A DNA stretch of 64,000 nt. Origin: Micromussa lordhowensis. Lineage: Eukaryota; Cnidaria; Anthozoa; Scleractinia; Lobophylliidae. Shown in pieces: positions 59,101-64,000 of the stretch. Under the pieces are notes generated by a model. It was not told the DNA's origin and ran no database searches. It was given only the letters and a program-made list of their open reading frames with translations. The first letter of the stretch is position 1; each line of letters opens with the position of its first letter. Location: assembly GCA_964020085.1 (NCBI GenBank), contig OZ026600.1, positions 27,553,483 to 27,617,482 on the forward strand. The letters are read 5' to 3'. The translations under genes and the position numbers were made by a program.

Positions 59101-60183
59101 TGGTTAGACGTGCTGCAAATATTGACTGCATCATCCGCATTGTTTCTCCAATGGATACGATCAAAGGAGGCGGGGAAATCATTTGAAAAACTTAAAGAAA
59201 ACCCTTTCGTGCCGTTCAGCTTTCACCAAGCCTTATTTCTGTTTGATGCTGAAAACCTCATGATTTGTATAGCGTCTGTTATTGCCACCGTACGCCTTCT
59301 GAAGTGCTTTTATTTCAATCCACAAGTTATCATTTTCTCGTTTACGATTCGCAGGTCATTTACTTCACTTACGTCATTTTTCGTGATATTTTTAGCAGTT
59401 TCCGTGGGCCACGCCCTTTTAGGAATGTTGGCATTTGGGCAGAGTGTTCGCATGTTTTCGTCGGTGCTAGAGGCTATTTTCTCCCAGTTTCTTATGCTCC
59501 TGGGGAGCGATATTCCACTGGACGAACTCAAGGATGCAAACCCCATTCTGGGGCGTTTCTTCTTTTTCACGTTTGTTTCCAGCACCACGATAATTTTGGG
59601 AAATATGTTTATCGCAATCATTAACGATCACTATATTAGTTCATGCAGTGATAAAGGAAGAGAAGATGTTGAACTTGCAGAGTTTATTATGAGCAGGATT
59701 CTGGAAACTGTATTTGGTCAGAAATCCAGAAAAACCAGAAAGTGGAATGAAAGTACAAACCACGAGCTCTTCGAGCCTGAACGAGGACACCCGGATGGCA
59801 CCTCATTACCCGATTGGACACCAGTCATGTATCGTAGCCGCACAGGGGGTCCTTTGGTAAATAGCAGCGACAGTGTTAGAGAGTATGCTGTTTGGGAAAC
59901 TTACCGACCACAGCATTTACTAATTAAGAGTTTTGACGATAAAGCAGGAGTTTCCAGTGTTAATTTGAATCGGCTGTCCGCGTGCATCGTACGCTTCAAC
60001 CAGCACATAACGACAAAATTAATTGATGACGATGACAACAAAGACGACGACGATGATGATGATGTGGAGGATGATTATGATGATGACGATGATGATGACG
60101 AAGATGACAACGACGACGAAGATGATGATGATAACGACGACGACAATGATGATGATGGTGATGACGATGATGATCCCAAATAG
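37788..60183 (+). CDS. Right polycystin-1-like gene (19 coding exons; first exon not found)
   Basis: Seen: exons 37788-38132, 38554-38897, 40658-40799, 41545-41667, 42087-42212, 42830-42955, 43473-43595, 44072-44179, 44609-45395, 45638-46232, 47233-47415, 47780-47905, 48370-48561, 48849-49109, 49536-50255, 55534-55767, 56564-57853, 58276-58444, 58535-60183. They total 7643 nt in one open frame after splicing. Domains in order: D8C, F5/8 type C, four calcium-binding-type EGF, a Cys-rich module, REJ-like region, GAIN with GPS (NHLT), membrane helix, PLAT, membrane helices, polycystin TOP domain, channel end, Asp-rich tail. It is the head-to-head paralogue of the left gene, with the same exon phases from the Cys-rich module to the stop. 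The discoidin domain sits before the EGFs, the reverse of the left gene. The first coding exon (signal peptide) should lie between 32102 and 37787 and is unresolved. Inferred role: membrane receptor with a polycystin-type channel domain. Confidence 0.9.
38554..38897 (+). CDS. Right gene exon: F5/8 type C domain, first part
   Basis: A 344-nt exon (phase 1 to 0) after [24 protein letters not shown], then [19 protein letters not shown] and [13 protein letters not shown], the core of a discoidin domain. The donor is GTG|GTGAGG. The exon phases match those of the left discoidin exons, but the sequence is clearly divergent. Confidence 0.85.
39430..40608 (+). mobile_element. 5'-truncated CR1/Jockey-like LINE
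   Basis: ORF 39449-40264 (271 codons) encodes only the end of a LINE protein: [68 protein letters not shown] 3' tail follows, ending in an AATGATGAT repeat near 40580-40600. It lies in the intron between the two discoidin exons of the right gene, in sense orientation. Exact ends are uncertain because I found no target duplication. Confidence 0.78.
40658..40799 (+). CDS. Right gene exon: F5/8 type C domain, second part
   Basis: A 142-nt exon after [23 protein letters not shown], then [18 protein letters not shown] and [11 protein letters not shown] chose the donor G|GTGATT at 40800 because it gives phase 1 for the next EGF exon; GTAGTAGG seven bases earlier would not. The usual closing cysteine of the domain (ELYGC) is absent here. 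The intron before it carries a LINE fragment. Confidence 0.72.
41545..41667 (+). CDS. Right gene exon: calcium-binding-type EGF domain 1
   Basis: A 123-nt phase 1-1 exon, acceptor TTGCAG and donor [43 protein letters not shown]. The usual Gly before Ser is replaced by Cys (TECS), giving a seventh cysteine. Confidence 0.85.
42087..42212 (+). CDS. Right gene exon: calcium-binding-type EGF domain 2
   Basis: A 126-nt phase 1-1 exon, acceptor GGTAG and donor [42 protein letters not shown]. Confidence 0.85.
42830..42955 (+). CDS. Right gene exon: calcium-binding-type EGF domain 3
   Basis: A 126-nt phase 1-1 exon, acceptor TTGCAG and donor [42 protein letters not shown]. Confidence 0.85.
43473..43595 (+). 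CDS. Right gene exon: calcium-binding-type EGF domain 4
   Basis: A 123-nt phase 1-1 exon, acceptor CTCTAG and donor [42 protein letters not shown]. Closest in the left gene to the EGF exon 26360-26482. Confidence 0.85.
44072..44179 (+). CDS. Right gene exon: short Cys-rich module
   Basis: A 108-nt phase 1-1 exon, acceptor ATCAG and donor [35 protein letters not shown]. It is the partner of left exon 25687-25788. No named domain is recognised. Confidence 0.78.
44609..45395 (+). CDS. Right gene exon: REJ-like region, first part
   Basis: A 787-nt exon (phase 1 to 2) after [41 protein letters not shown], then REJ-type FSYDPENEQ and FNWSCFRA. The frame stays open upstream to 44254 through a GGT-repeat Gly-rich stretch, but the left paralogue and the polypyrimidine acceptor set the start at 44609. 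Confidence 0.88.
45638..46232 (+). CDS. Right gene exon: REJ-like region, second part
   Basis: A 595-nt exon after [55 protein letters not shown], ending SIK|GTATGC. Same architecture as left exon 14923-15532. Confidence 0.88.
46787..47076 (+). repeat. SINE, same family
   Basis: GGGTTCGAGCCCTGGCCTGG, CACCCAGGTGTATAAATGGG and CCTGATGGGCCACTTGGC match the 55884 copy. The head is diverged. It lies in a right-gene intron and accounts for the spurious ORFs at 46555-46920. Confidence 0.82.
47233..47415 (+). CDS. Right gene exon: region before GAIN
   Basis: A 183-nt phase 0-0 exon after [46 protein letters not shown]. Equal in length to its left partner. Confidence 0.87.
47780..47905 (+). CDS. Right gene exon: GAIN region
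   Basis: A 126-nt phase 0-0 exon after [19 protein letters not shown], then [20 protein letters not shown], donor ACG|GTATGT. Same length and donor codon as the left partner. Confidence 0.87.
48370..48561 (+). CDS. Right gene exon: GAIN region
   Basis: A 192-nt phase 0-0 exon after [24 protein letters not shown] to SYDRENE|GTACGT. Its left partner is 12705-12908. Confidence 0.82.
48849..49109 (+). CDS. Right gene exon: GAIN region
   Basis: A 261-nt phase 0-0 exon after [45 protein letters not shown], ending VGVE|GTATGA. Confidence 0.87.
49536..50255 (+). CDS. Right gene exon: GAIN domain up to the GPS
   Basis: A 720-nt phase 0-0 exon after TTTTAG. It starts MIVYNFNPY (an internal Met, not the start of the protein). 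It ends [23 protein letters not shown], the first half of the GPS. The next intron carries the Gypsy element. Confidence 0.9.
50466..50638 (-). repeat. Gypsy element 3' LTR
   Basis: 173 bp, TG to CA ends, apparently identical to the copy at 55103-55275. On the element's strand it lies after the coding region, so it is the 3' LTR. Confidence 0.9.
50801..52366 (-). CDS. Gypsy pol, second part (end of RNase H, integrase)
   Basis: 521 codons from the first Met after the TGA. It opens with [20 protein letters not shown], the end of RNase H, then the zinc-binding HHCC part of integrase ([18 protein letters not shown]), then the catalytic core with Asp in VVVDYYSRF, Asp in [10 protein letters not shown] and Glu in NGEVERQN. 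No chromodomain is visible at the C-terminus. It is in the same frame as the 888-codon ORF; the ATG here is only the first Met after the break. Confidence 0.9.
   Translation of the reverse strand: MLRLQGYEFKVVYRPGKTNIADALSRLNSVKPLECGDEYDFVRAVVESCVPVALSPEEIEEASYNDEELCLVKNCVKSGNWQKCTIPSYAHVKDELCTYGEILLRGTRIVVPKVLRDKVVRLAHEGHQGVVKTKCRLRSKVWWPGMDKDVENLCKICHGCQVTSSCDPPDPMSRVLPPSAPWQDCAADLLGPLPTGESILVVVDYYSRFLEVAILKSTTSAKIIEAIAPMFARFGVPFSLRTDNGPQFVSEEFESFLQAHGVTHRRTTPLWPQANGEVERQNRSLLKSLQIANLEGKNWRTELVTWLAAYRSTPQATTGATPFYLMLGREMRTKLPELRRETVEVPRGEVRDRDWSNKLKGKAYADARRGATSKSIRIGDTVLLKAEKSNKFSTNFRPSPFKVVQKTGTEVTVRNEAGEEFRRNASFMKKYNEQDGVSRPNGKEDSLSEEIGQRQEVVSPAVTGVSENRPGPLQKSPEKGGETGSQMQTTSPAISQQTVRRSSRIVKRPVRFGDFVLSLRN
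52379..55045 (-). CDS. Gypsy gag-pol, first part (gag, protease, RT, start of RNase H)
   Basis: 888 codons. The gag part has two CCHC-type zinc knuckles near residues 235-275 ([10 protein letters not shown] and [10 protein letters not shown]) and a Gly/Arg-rich stretch. The protease motif [11 protein letters not shown] lies near residue 365. The reverse transcriptase has [10 protein letters not shown] and an active site ADDLI, and RNase H starts at [14 protein letters not shown]. Gag and pol are one frame. The frame stops at a TGA at 52379-52381, inside the RNase H region, and the next ORF continues in the same frame, so the break is one nonsense codon and not a frameshift. Confidence 0.92.
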   Translation of the reverse strand: MMPGGETEGASGGSSGTSDSSGRTSVALDVGCLESFNPKGEPHSLSQRWKRWKRAFNLYVTRKGVSNDAQKRALLLHVAGMDVQEIYFTLAADAESATFEATVKFLDDYFIPKTNVPFERHLFRQIVQESGETVDQFVCRLRQRAINCEFGGNEDDYIRDQVIDKCYSSKLRRKFLEKEGALTLDDLLRIARSQEAVDRQLTQYSTDQVNNQLTDHVNAVGDKSDGNTRSRKGKKCFSCDQEGHFSGDKKCPARDRACRMCGVIGHFKVTCPRARQRGGGDSGSRGDKGNKGADGGRRKTGSRRGGGRGRRGRGHGGSQETNLVADGNHGPVQHSPEFAFSVEQFTGHERQSSDLITLTVGGVTVPHVLIDSGATCNVMGQQTWEMLKLEGIKCESRKSARELFAYGGTEPLPTLGTFSADVTLTGNNGCRADFVVVKGDGRTLLGRETAERLTLLRIGPFQANNVDSGRLESCIREKYKALFTGVGLLKGYELSLHIDESVNPVAQPVCRIPFGLREKVDKKLDQLLELDIIEEVPDGPSGWISPLVVVPKADGDVRVCVDMRRANEAIIRERHPIPTVEELLHDLNGSTVFSKIDLKWGFHQILLSEGSRHITTFATHRGLYRYKRLMFGVTSAPEKYQQIVRDVLRGCPGVANIADDLIIHGKGVEEHDQCLFAVLDRLSEVGLTVNGEKCEFRLSKLTFFGQELTSDGVNPSEEKVAAIRDARPPKDASEVRSFMGLVQYSAKFMPDVASIAKPIQELTRKGVTFKLDEEQQTAFEELKGLITQAETLGYFKVDCRTRIVADASPVGLGAVLAQEQGGTWRAISYASRSLTDVERRYSQTEKEALALVWACERFNMYVSGRSFELETDHKPLERIYSRTSKPCA
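55103..55275 (-). repeat. Gypsy element 5' LTR
   Basis: 173 bp, apparently identical to 50466-50638. It precedes the gag start at 55045 on the minus strand and should carry the element's promoter. Confidence 0.9.
55534..55767 (+). CDS. Right gene exon: GPS cleavage site and first membrane helix
   Basis: A 234-nt phase 0-0 exon after [17 protein letters not shown] (HL/T cut site), then [20 protein letters not shown] and [18 protein letters not shown] 34-bp-arm palindrome begins about ten bases after the donor. Confidence 0.92.
55776..55858. repeat. Long-arm palindrome beside the right GPS exon
   Basis: Arms of about 34 bp (TTATTAGCTCGAGATTTCTA and its complement) around a 15-bp centre. A related half-copy is near 56376-56407. 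It starts about ten bases after the donor at 55768. Confidence 0.72.
55884..56167 (+). repeat. tRNA-headed SINE with 15-bp target duplication
   Basis: TTTAGTATAAATCTA lies at 55869-55883 and 56168-56182. The body starts GGGAGGCGCGGTGGCC and carries GGGTTCGAGCCCTGG (B box) and CACCCAGGTGTATAAATGGG. It is the cleanest copy in the window, in the intron after the right GPS exon. Confidence 0.87.
56564..57853 (+). CDS. Right gene exon: PLAT domain and membrane helices
   Basis: A 1290-nt phase 0-0 exon after TTGTAG: DSPLIPL, PLAT ([49 protein letters not shown]), then hydrophobic segments including [55 protein letters not shown] and [16 protein letters not shown]. Confidence 0.92.
58276..58444 (+). 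CDS. Right gene exon: polycystin (TOP) domain start
   Basis: A 169-nt exon after [45 protein letters not shown]. Exit phase 1, donor AAAG|GTATGC. Confidence 0.9.
58535..60183 (+). CDS. Right gene last exon: polycystin domain, channel helices, Asp-rich tail
   Basis: Enters after TCGACAG as DSCEVRELF. The TOP domain has [27 protein letters not shown] and [14 protein letters not shown]. Helices follow, with pore region [13 protein letters not shown] and last helix [20 protein letters not shown]. From about 60024 the tail is almost all Asp with some Glu and Asn, coded by GAT/GAC repeats, ending DDDDDPK before TAG. An AATAAA at 60945-60950 is the nearest clear plus-strand poly(A)-type signal I noted. 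Confidence 0.92.
60024..60178 (+). repeat. GAT/GAC microsatellite coding the Asp-rich tail
   Basis: Imperfect GAT/GAC/GAA triplets, all in frame, code about 50 residues that are nearly all Asp with Glu and Asn. It lies within the last exon of the right gene. Confidence 0.85.
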
Positions 60184-62579
60184 GACGAAGCGGAAAAGGA
60201 GGGACTTAATGCCGAGGAAAAAGAATTTTGGAAAAACTTTTTACTCTTATTTTACACTTGAACTTTTACCGTAGTCACTTTACTCTTTCATCTTATCTTC
60301 TTAATCTAGCATGGAAAAGTATCTGATTAATATTAGAACGGACCTTCCTTGTGGCCCTTGCCTACAGCTGTTGGACAATTTATTATCGCACACGTGAAAA
60401 GAAAGCATTTCCTTTTTTTTGCTGCATTTTCCTGCATCGCTATACGCTTTCACGAGTCGTGGTGATCTCATGCTTGGATGTAAATGACGAGTGAAAATAT
60501 ACAACCAATGCCACACACAACTACACAAATCAAAAAGGCTTTTTAAGCCAACTCGTGATATTTGAAATGGTCATGTTTCATGTTATACATAACGATTATA
60601 TTTGAACTGCGGAGAAAGATATGAAGACATGATTGGTCATCGCAGTTATATAGACAACTTAAGCAGTTGTGAAATTACAGTGCAGCTACTCGAAGCGCGT
60701 CACCTAGATGAAAAGGAACTAGTCAGGAAGCACTGTCGCGCAGGGCGCTCAGGTTTCATTTTCGCCTAAACATTTTGAGTAGAGCAGGCAACATGGCTTA
60801 AAATCTTCGTCTTGTCACCCTGATTAAGAATTGTGCTGTTGCCCACTCCAAATGTCATGAAATCTGTCATTAAGCGGTTTTTTGTCTAGGCCCTCGCCCC
60901 TGCAGCATGAAAACGAGGCTGAACTGCAACATTTATATAAACCCAATAAAAAGTGTACAATACGATGGGGAAAATAGCCGAATCTTTGCTACTTGACGTT
61001 TAGGAGCCTGATAAACAGTAGTGTGAGAGATAAAATGCATCACGTGATCAGTTATGGAGAGTCACGTGACTTTCCAATAAAATCGATTTTAAAGCATAAA
61101 AGACGCTCTAATCACACTTTTCTTTAATATGGTTTTGACAAAAAGGCGTACTGACGTTACTCATTTCGATTTACACATCCAACAATAAAAACACAAAAAA
61201 ATGCAACAGGTGATTAGCTATGATGGGTCACGTGACTAGATGACAACCGTTGAATAGATACTGAAGTAGCCTTAGCTGTGTGAATAGTGTGATTGATTAA
61301 TTGTTTCAGTAAGCTTTTCAGGAATTATTTTCTACAAGAAATAAAAAATAATATTATTTTTTTGGTCTGGGACAGCTGGGGCTCGTTTGAATTGAATGGT
61401 CAGATGGCCCCCAGCTTATCTCAACCATCATTGTGTCTTGTCGACCTTGACAATATCGAGCTCCGCACTAGAAGCTAGGGAACAATGTACGGGCAATGAA
61501 AATCCTGGGTTTTTTACAGTAGCGGCGAACCCGAGATCAAAAAACTATTCGTACAAGCCTGTACACTGCTTTCGGCAGTGTAATACAAAAAGAGGTGTAT
61601 TACACTTTTATAAGAACTTTTCGCACCCCTTTTCGTATATATTCCGTCCACGCGCTTACATGTTTTCATTCGTTAAGGGCTATAGACTGATAGCCGAAAG
61701 CTTATGTTTGTTTTTAACCGTTTTTATCCAGAGAACGCTTTTACATTTTAAAACATTGTTAGTTCTTCGATGACGTCACAGGCCAACTCGCCCCATTCTT
61801 CGCTACTGCTCGGTCATGGTGGCGGAAAGGGCTAAATTAGCCAAAATAGCTACAATGATAATTTTTTTCTCAGTGGCAATCAGAAAAATAAGAGAGACTT
61901 ATATAAGCGAAAACAATTTGGGGGTTTAGGTGCACTTTAAGCAGCTGTGAAATTAAAGTCTGAAAAATACTATGTGCCACGAGTGATCTAAAAATAGTAC
62001 CATTCAGTTCAGCAATAAACCAAAATTGTTTCTAAGGTCTAAAAATCACGAAGAAAACGCGGTGTTATTGCATGCTATTCAGGGCAAGTTAAAGGTGTCG
62101 TTCCTACATGATACAAAGGAAAGAAACCTATTCTTGGCCGCTAGTGGGCCCATTGTTGTTCCGCCTTTTCGCGTAGGTGCTCCTCGTACCTTTTAGGGGT
62201 AAAAAAAATCGGTTTCGGTCTTAGGTGTTCGGCCTCAAAAGGTCCACAATGTCCTGTTTTAGAATTGGCACTGCTCCTGGGGCTGAAAAATGTTTCTAGC
62301 CACTCCCAAAGAACAGGATCTTGGTACCTTTTAGAGGTTCTTTTTAATATTTCCGACAAGCACCCCGTCTGATTTATACTGGAGTCCCCCTCTCATGGGG
62401 TGGTTCTATTCTATCATAGGCGAGCCAGTTATTCGCTCATAAATGTTCACTAAATACAACTTTAGCTAGTTTTCACTACAAGGCTGGTTGTTACCATGGT
62501 TATTGGAATCTCACTAGACCAATACTGTACTTACTGGAGTAAGCGCCGGGGCGCTTGTTAAATTTTTCGCGCCTCAAAT

Positions 62580-62640
62580 GCGGCGCTTATTCGAGGGCGG
62601 CGCTTATTCGAGGGCGGCGCTTATTTGAGGGCGGCGTTTA
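62580..62640. repeat. Tandem GCGGCGCTTATTCGAGG units
   Basis: Three to four copies of an 18-19 bp unit (GCGGCGCTTATTCGAGG with small changes), and one more at 62960. Probably part of a larger repeat from about 62538 to 62990. Confidence 0.6.
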
Positions 62641-63002
62641 TTAAAAATATGAACGCGACACAGAAGTTTTTTCTTTTGATTCTAAGGTACATTTTCAATC
62701 GGGGAAAATTTAACGGTAACGAAGAGAATCGTCTTTTTTTTAGGCTTGTTATCCCCGCAAAGTTCACGGCCTTCACAACAAAACTATCCATTGCAGGAAT
62801 TTTAAACAGAGAACCATATGCTCCTGGTGTAGCCTTTGTCGAGGATGGGGCCATTCCCCACTTGGCCACTTCACCTTCTCGGCCTTTCCAGCAGCAGTCA
62901 AACTCTTTCGGCCGGAGCCTGTCAGTCACAGGCTAAAATAAGGTCGCTGCATCCGGGCAGCGGCGCTTATTCGGGGGCGGCGGACTGGACAAGCTAGTTC
63001 AG

Positions 63003-63418
63003 TTAAGGTGGGGGTTTACCTGAATTAAAGTGAAATTTGAGGAAGTTTAAAGAGAGATTGAAAGGGGGAGAAAAGGTTATGGAACACCACCAGACAGTTG
63101 CCCGACCCCACAATGGCACTCGGGTTGTTAGGCAACTGTTTGGTGTGTATCTATCAATTTTTAACTTCAAACTCTAATTTTAAAACAACACCAAATCTTC
63201 AAAATTTCCTATTTCCATAAATTTTACTAATCCTTTGAGAAAAACTATCTGTCTCCAAATAAACCTAAAAATCACCAAAAAATTTACAAAACGACGCAAA
63301 ACATAGATGTGTGTAATGAGTGAACAGATTCTTGATTGCTTGAAACGTAAACGAGATATTTGCATTAAGAACATAATACCAAGCCAAAATACGGCTTTCA
63401 GGTGGACCCCCGCCTTAA
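63003..63418. mobile_element. TTAA-flanked inverted-repeat element, 416 bp
   Basis: TTAA at 63003-63006 and 63415-63418 with ends GGTGGGGGT and ACCCCCGCC (one mismatch). No coding capacity that I recognise. Likely a piggyBac-type MITE. Confidence 0.65.
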
Positions 63419-64000
63419 GTATTTTTTGTAATGGTCGTTTTCGTTCAGGTTTTCTTTTGTGTCTTAAAGAGCAATTCACAAAGATGAAATGTCGAGCCGC
63501 TTGGGGAACCAATCAAAATTCTCCTTTTCCTCCTGGACCGCAAAAATTATTATCGATGGAGACGACGGTGGTGGGGCGAACCTTGCCGGAACGCTTGCTA
63601 CCCAGGCTACCCTGGTGCGTAGTTTGCGTGCTTCAGCTTGGGGTTGGCAAAAGATAACGGAATATTCAGAATTGGTCTGAAAAATATACCTCTTTTGTTC
63701 GTTATATGAAAATGACAGAAAAAAAGTGTTACCTCTCTTTTCCCCCAATTAAGCTCCCGTCGATAGAGAACTAAAAAATGACCTGGGAGGTCCCCAGGCC
63801 CAGGGCGAGACTGGGAACGAGCTTAGTATTCAGTATGGAAAATTCGAAGCAGCGTTCTGCTGCAGCTGATTTGAAGTCACCATGGACAAAGGACCTATTA
63901 TATTATTAACTTTTGATGACTGCGGCGACGTGTAAATATTGTCAGAGAGTCGCTCTTTTGTGCCTTACAAGTACAGACCGGATTTAATAAATAACACAGT

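Larger units (their letters stand above)
60184..64000. other. Downstream flank of the right gene
   Basis: About 3.8 kb. It starts with the presumed 3' UTR of the right gene, with AATAAA at 60945-60950. It then holds repeats: tandem GCGCTTATTCGAGGGCG units near 62580-62640 and 62960, and a TTAA-flanked element at 63003-63418. Short ORFs (61396-61773, 62621-62936, 63180-63680) show no domain and overlap repeats, so I call no gene. Confidence 0.5.

Noticed and set aside
60023..60274. Met/Thr-rich ORF
   Set aside because: It is the same GAT microsatellite read in another frame; the Asp frame continues a conserved channel exon.
63180..63748. Overlapping ORFs near the window end
   Set aside because: They overlap an inverted-repeat element, show no domain, and disagree in strand and frame.
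1..64000. CRISPR array, operon or bacterial genes
   Set aside because: No spaced direct repeats or compact gene clusters. Split genes, SINEs and LINEs show a eukaryotic nuclear genome.

Overview
The window is animal genomic DNA, AT-rich, with genes split into many short exons by GT-AG introns and with abundant retroelements. The gene families, the phase-1 EGF, discoidin and D8C modules, and the repeat content (RTE LINE, Ty3/Gypsy element, Penelope-like elements, tRNA-headed SINEs, many fold-back elements) suggest a cnidarian. An anthozoan, probably a stony coral, is my best guess. The species is inference, not something the sequence proves.

The main content is two large paralogous polycystin-1-like genes placed head to head. 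The left gene is on the minus strand (exons 32101 down to the stop at 1605). The right gene is on the plus strand (exons 37788 to the stop at 60183). I rebuilt both exon by exon from splice signals and frame. All phases join and no internal stop is left: 20 left exons total 8162 nt (about 2720 codons) and 19 right exons total 7643 nt (about 2547 codons). Both start with a phase-1 exon, so an upstream first exon, probably a signal peptide, is missing from each model and should lie in the 5.7-kb interval 32102-37787. Both proteins have an extracellular module array, a REJ-like region, a GAIN/GPS region, one membrane segment, a PLAT domain, further membrane segments, a polycystin (TOP) domain and a six-helix channel-like end. 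The last 11 exons of each gene match one to one in order and phase. The N-terminal arrays differ: left is D8C, three EGF of one type, two calcium-binding-type EGF, a Cys-rich module, discoidin, then REJ; right is D8C, discoidin, four calcium-binding-type EGF, the Cys-rich module, then REJ.

The introns hold the mobile DNA. An apparently complete RTE-type LINE with one 1021-codon ORF and a 12-bp target duplication lies in a left-gene intron (15786-18970), antisense to the gene. A Ty3/Gypsy element with apparently identical 173-bp LTRs and a 5-bp duplication lies in a right-gene intron (50466-55275), also antisense, with its gag-pol frame broken by one TGA. A Penelope-like element with inverted ends is nested in a SINE (7638-8918). 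Short palindromic Penelope-end elements lie at 20088-20308, 26042-26262 and 11227-11703, each with target duplications. Two TTAA-flanked terminal-inverted-repeat elements lie at 21447-22258 and 63003-63418. There are also several SINEs, MITEs and a degenerate tRNA-Gly-like sequence.

The flanks (1-1604 and 60184-64000) and the central intergenic interval hold no further gene I can support.
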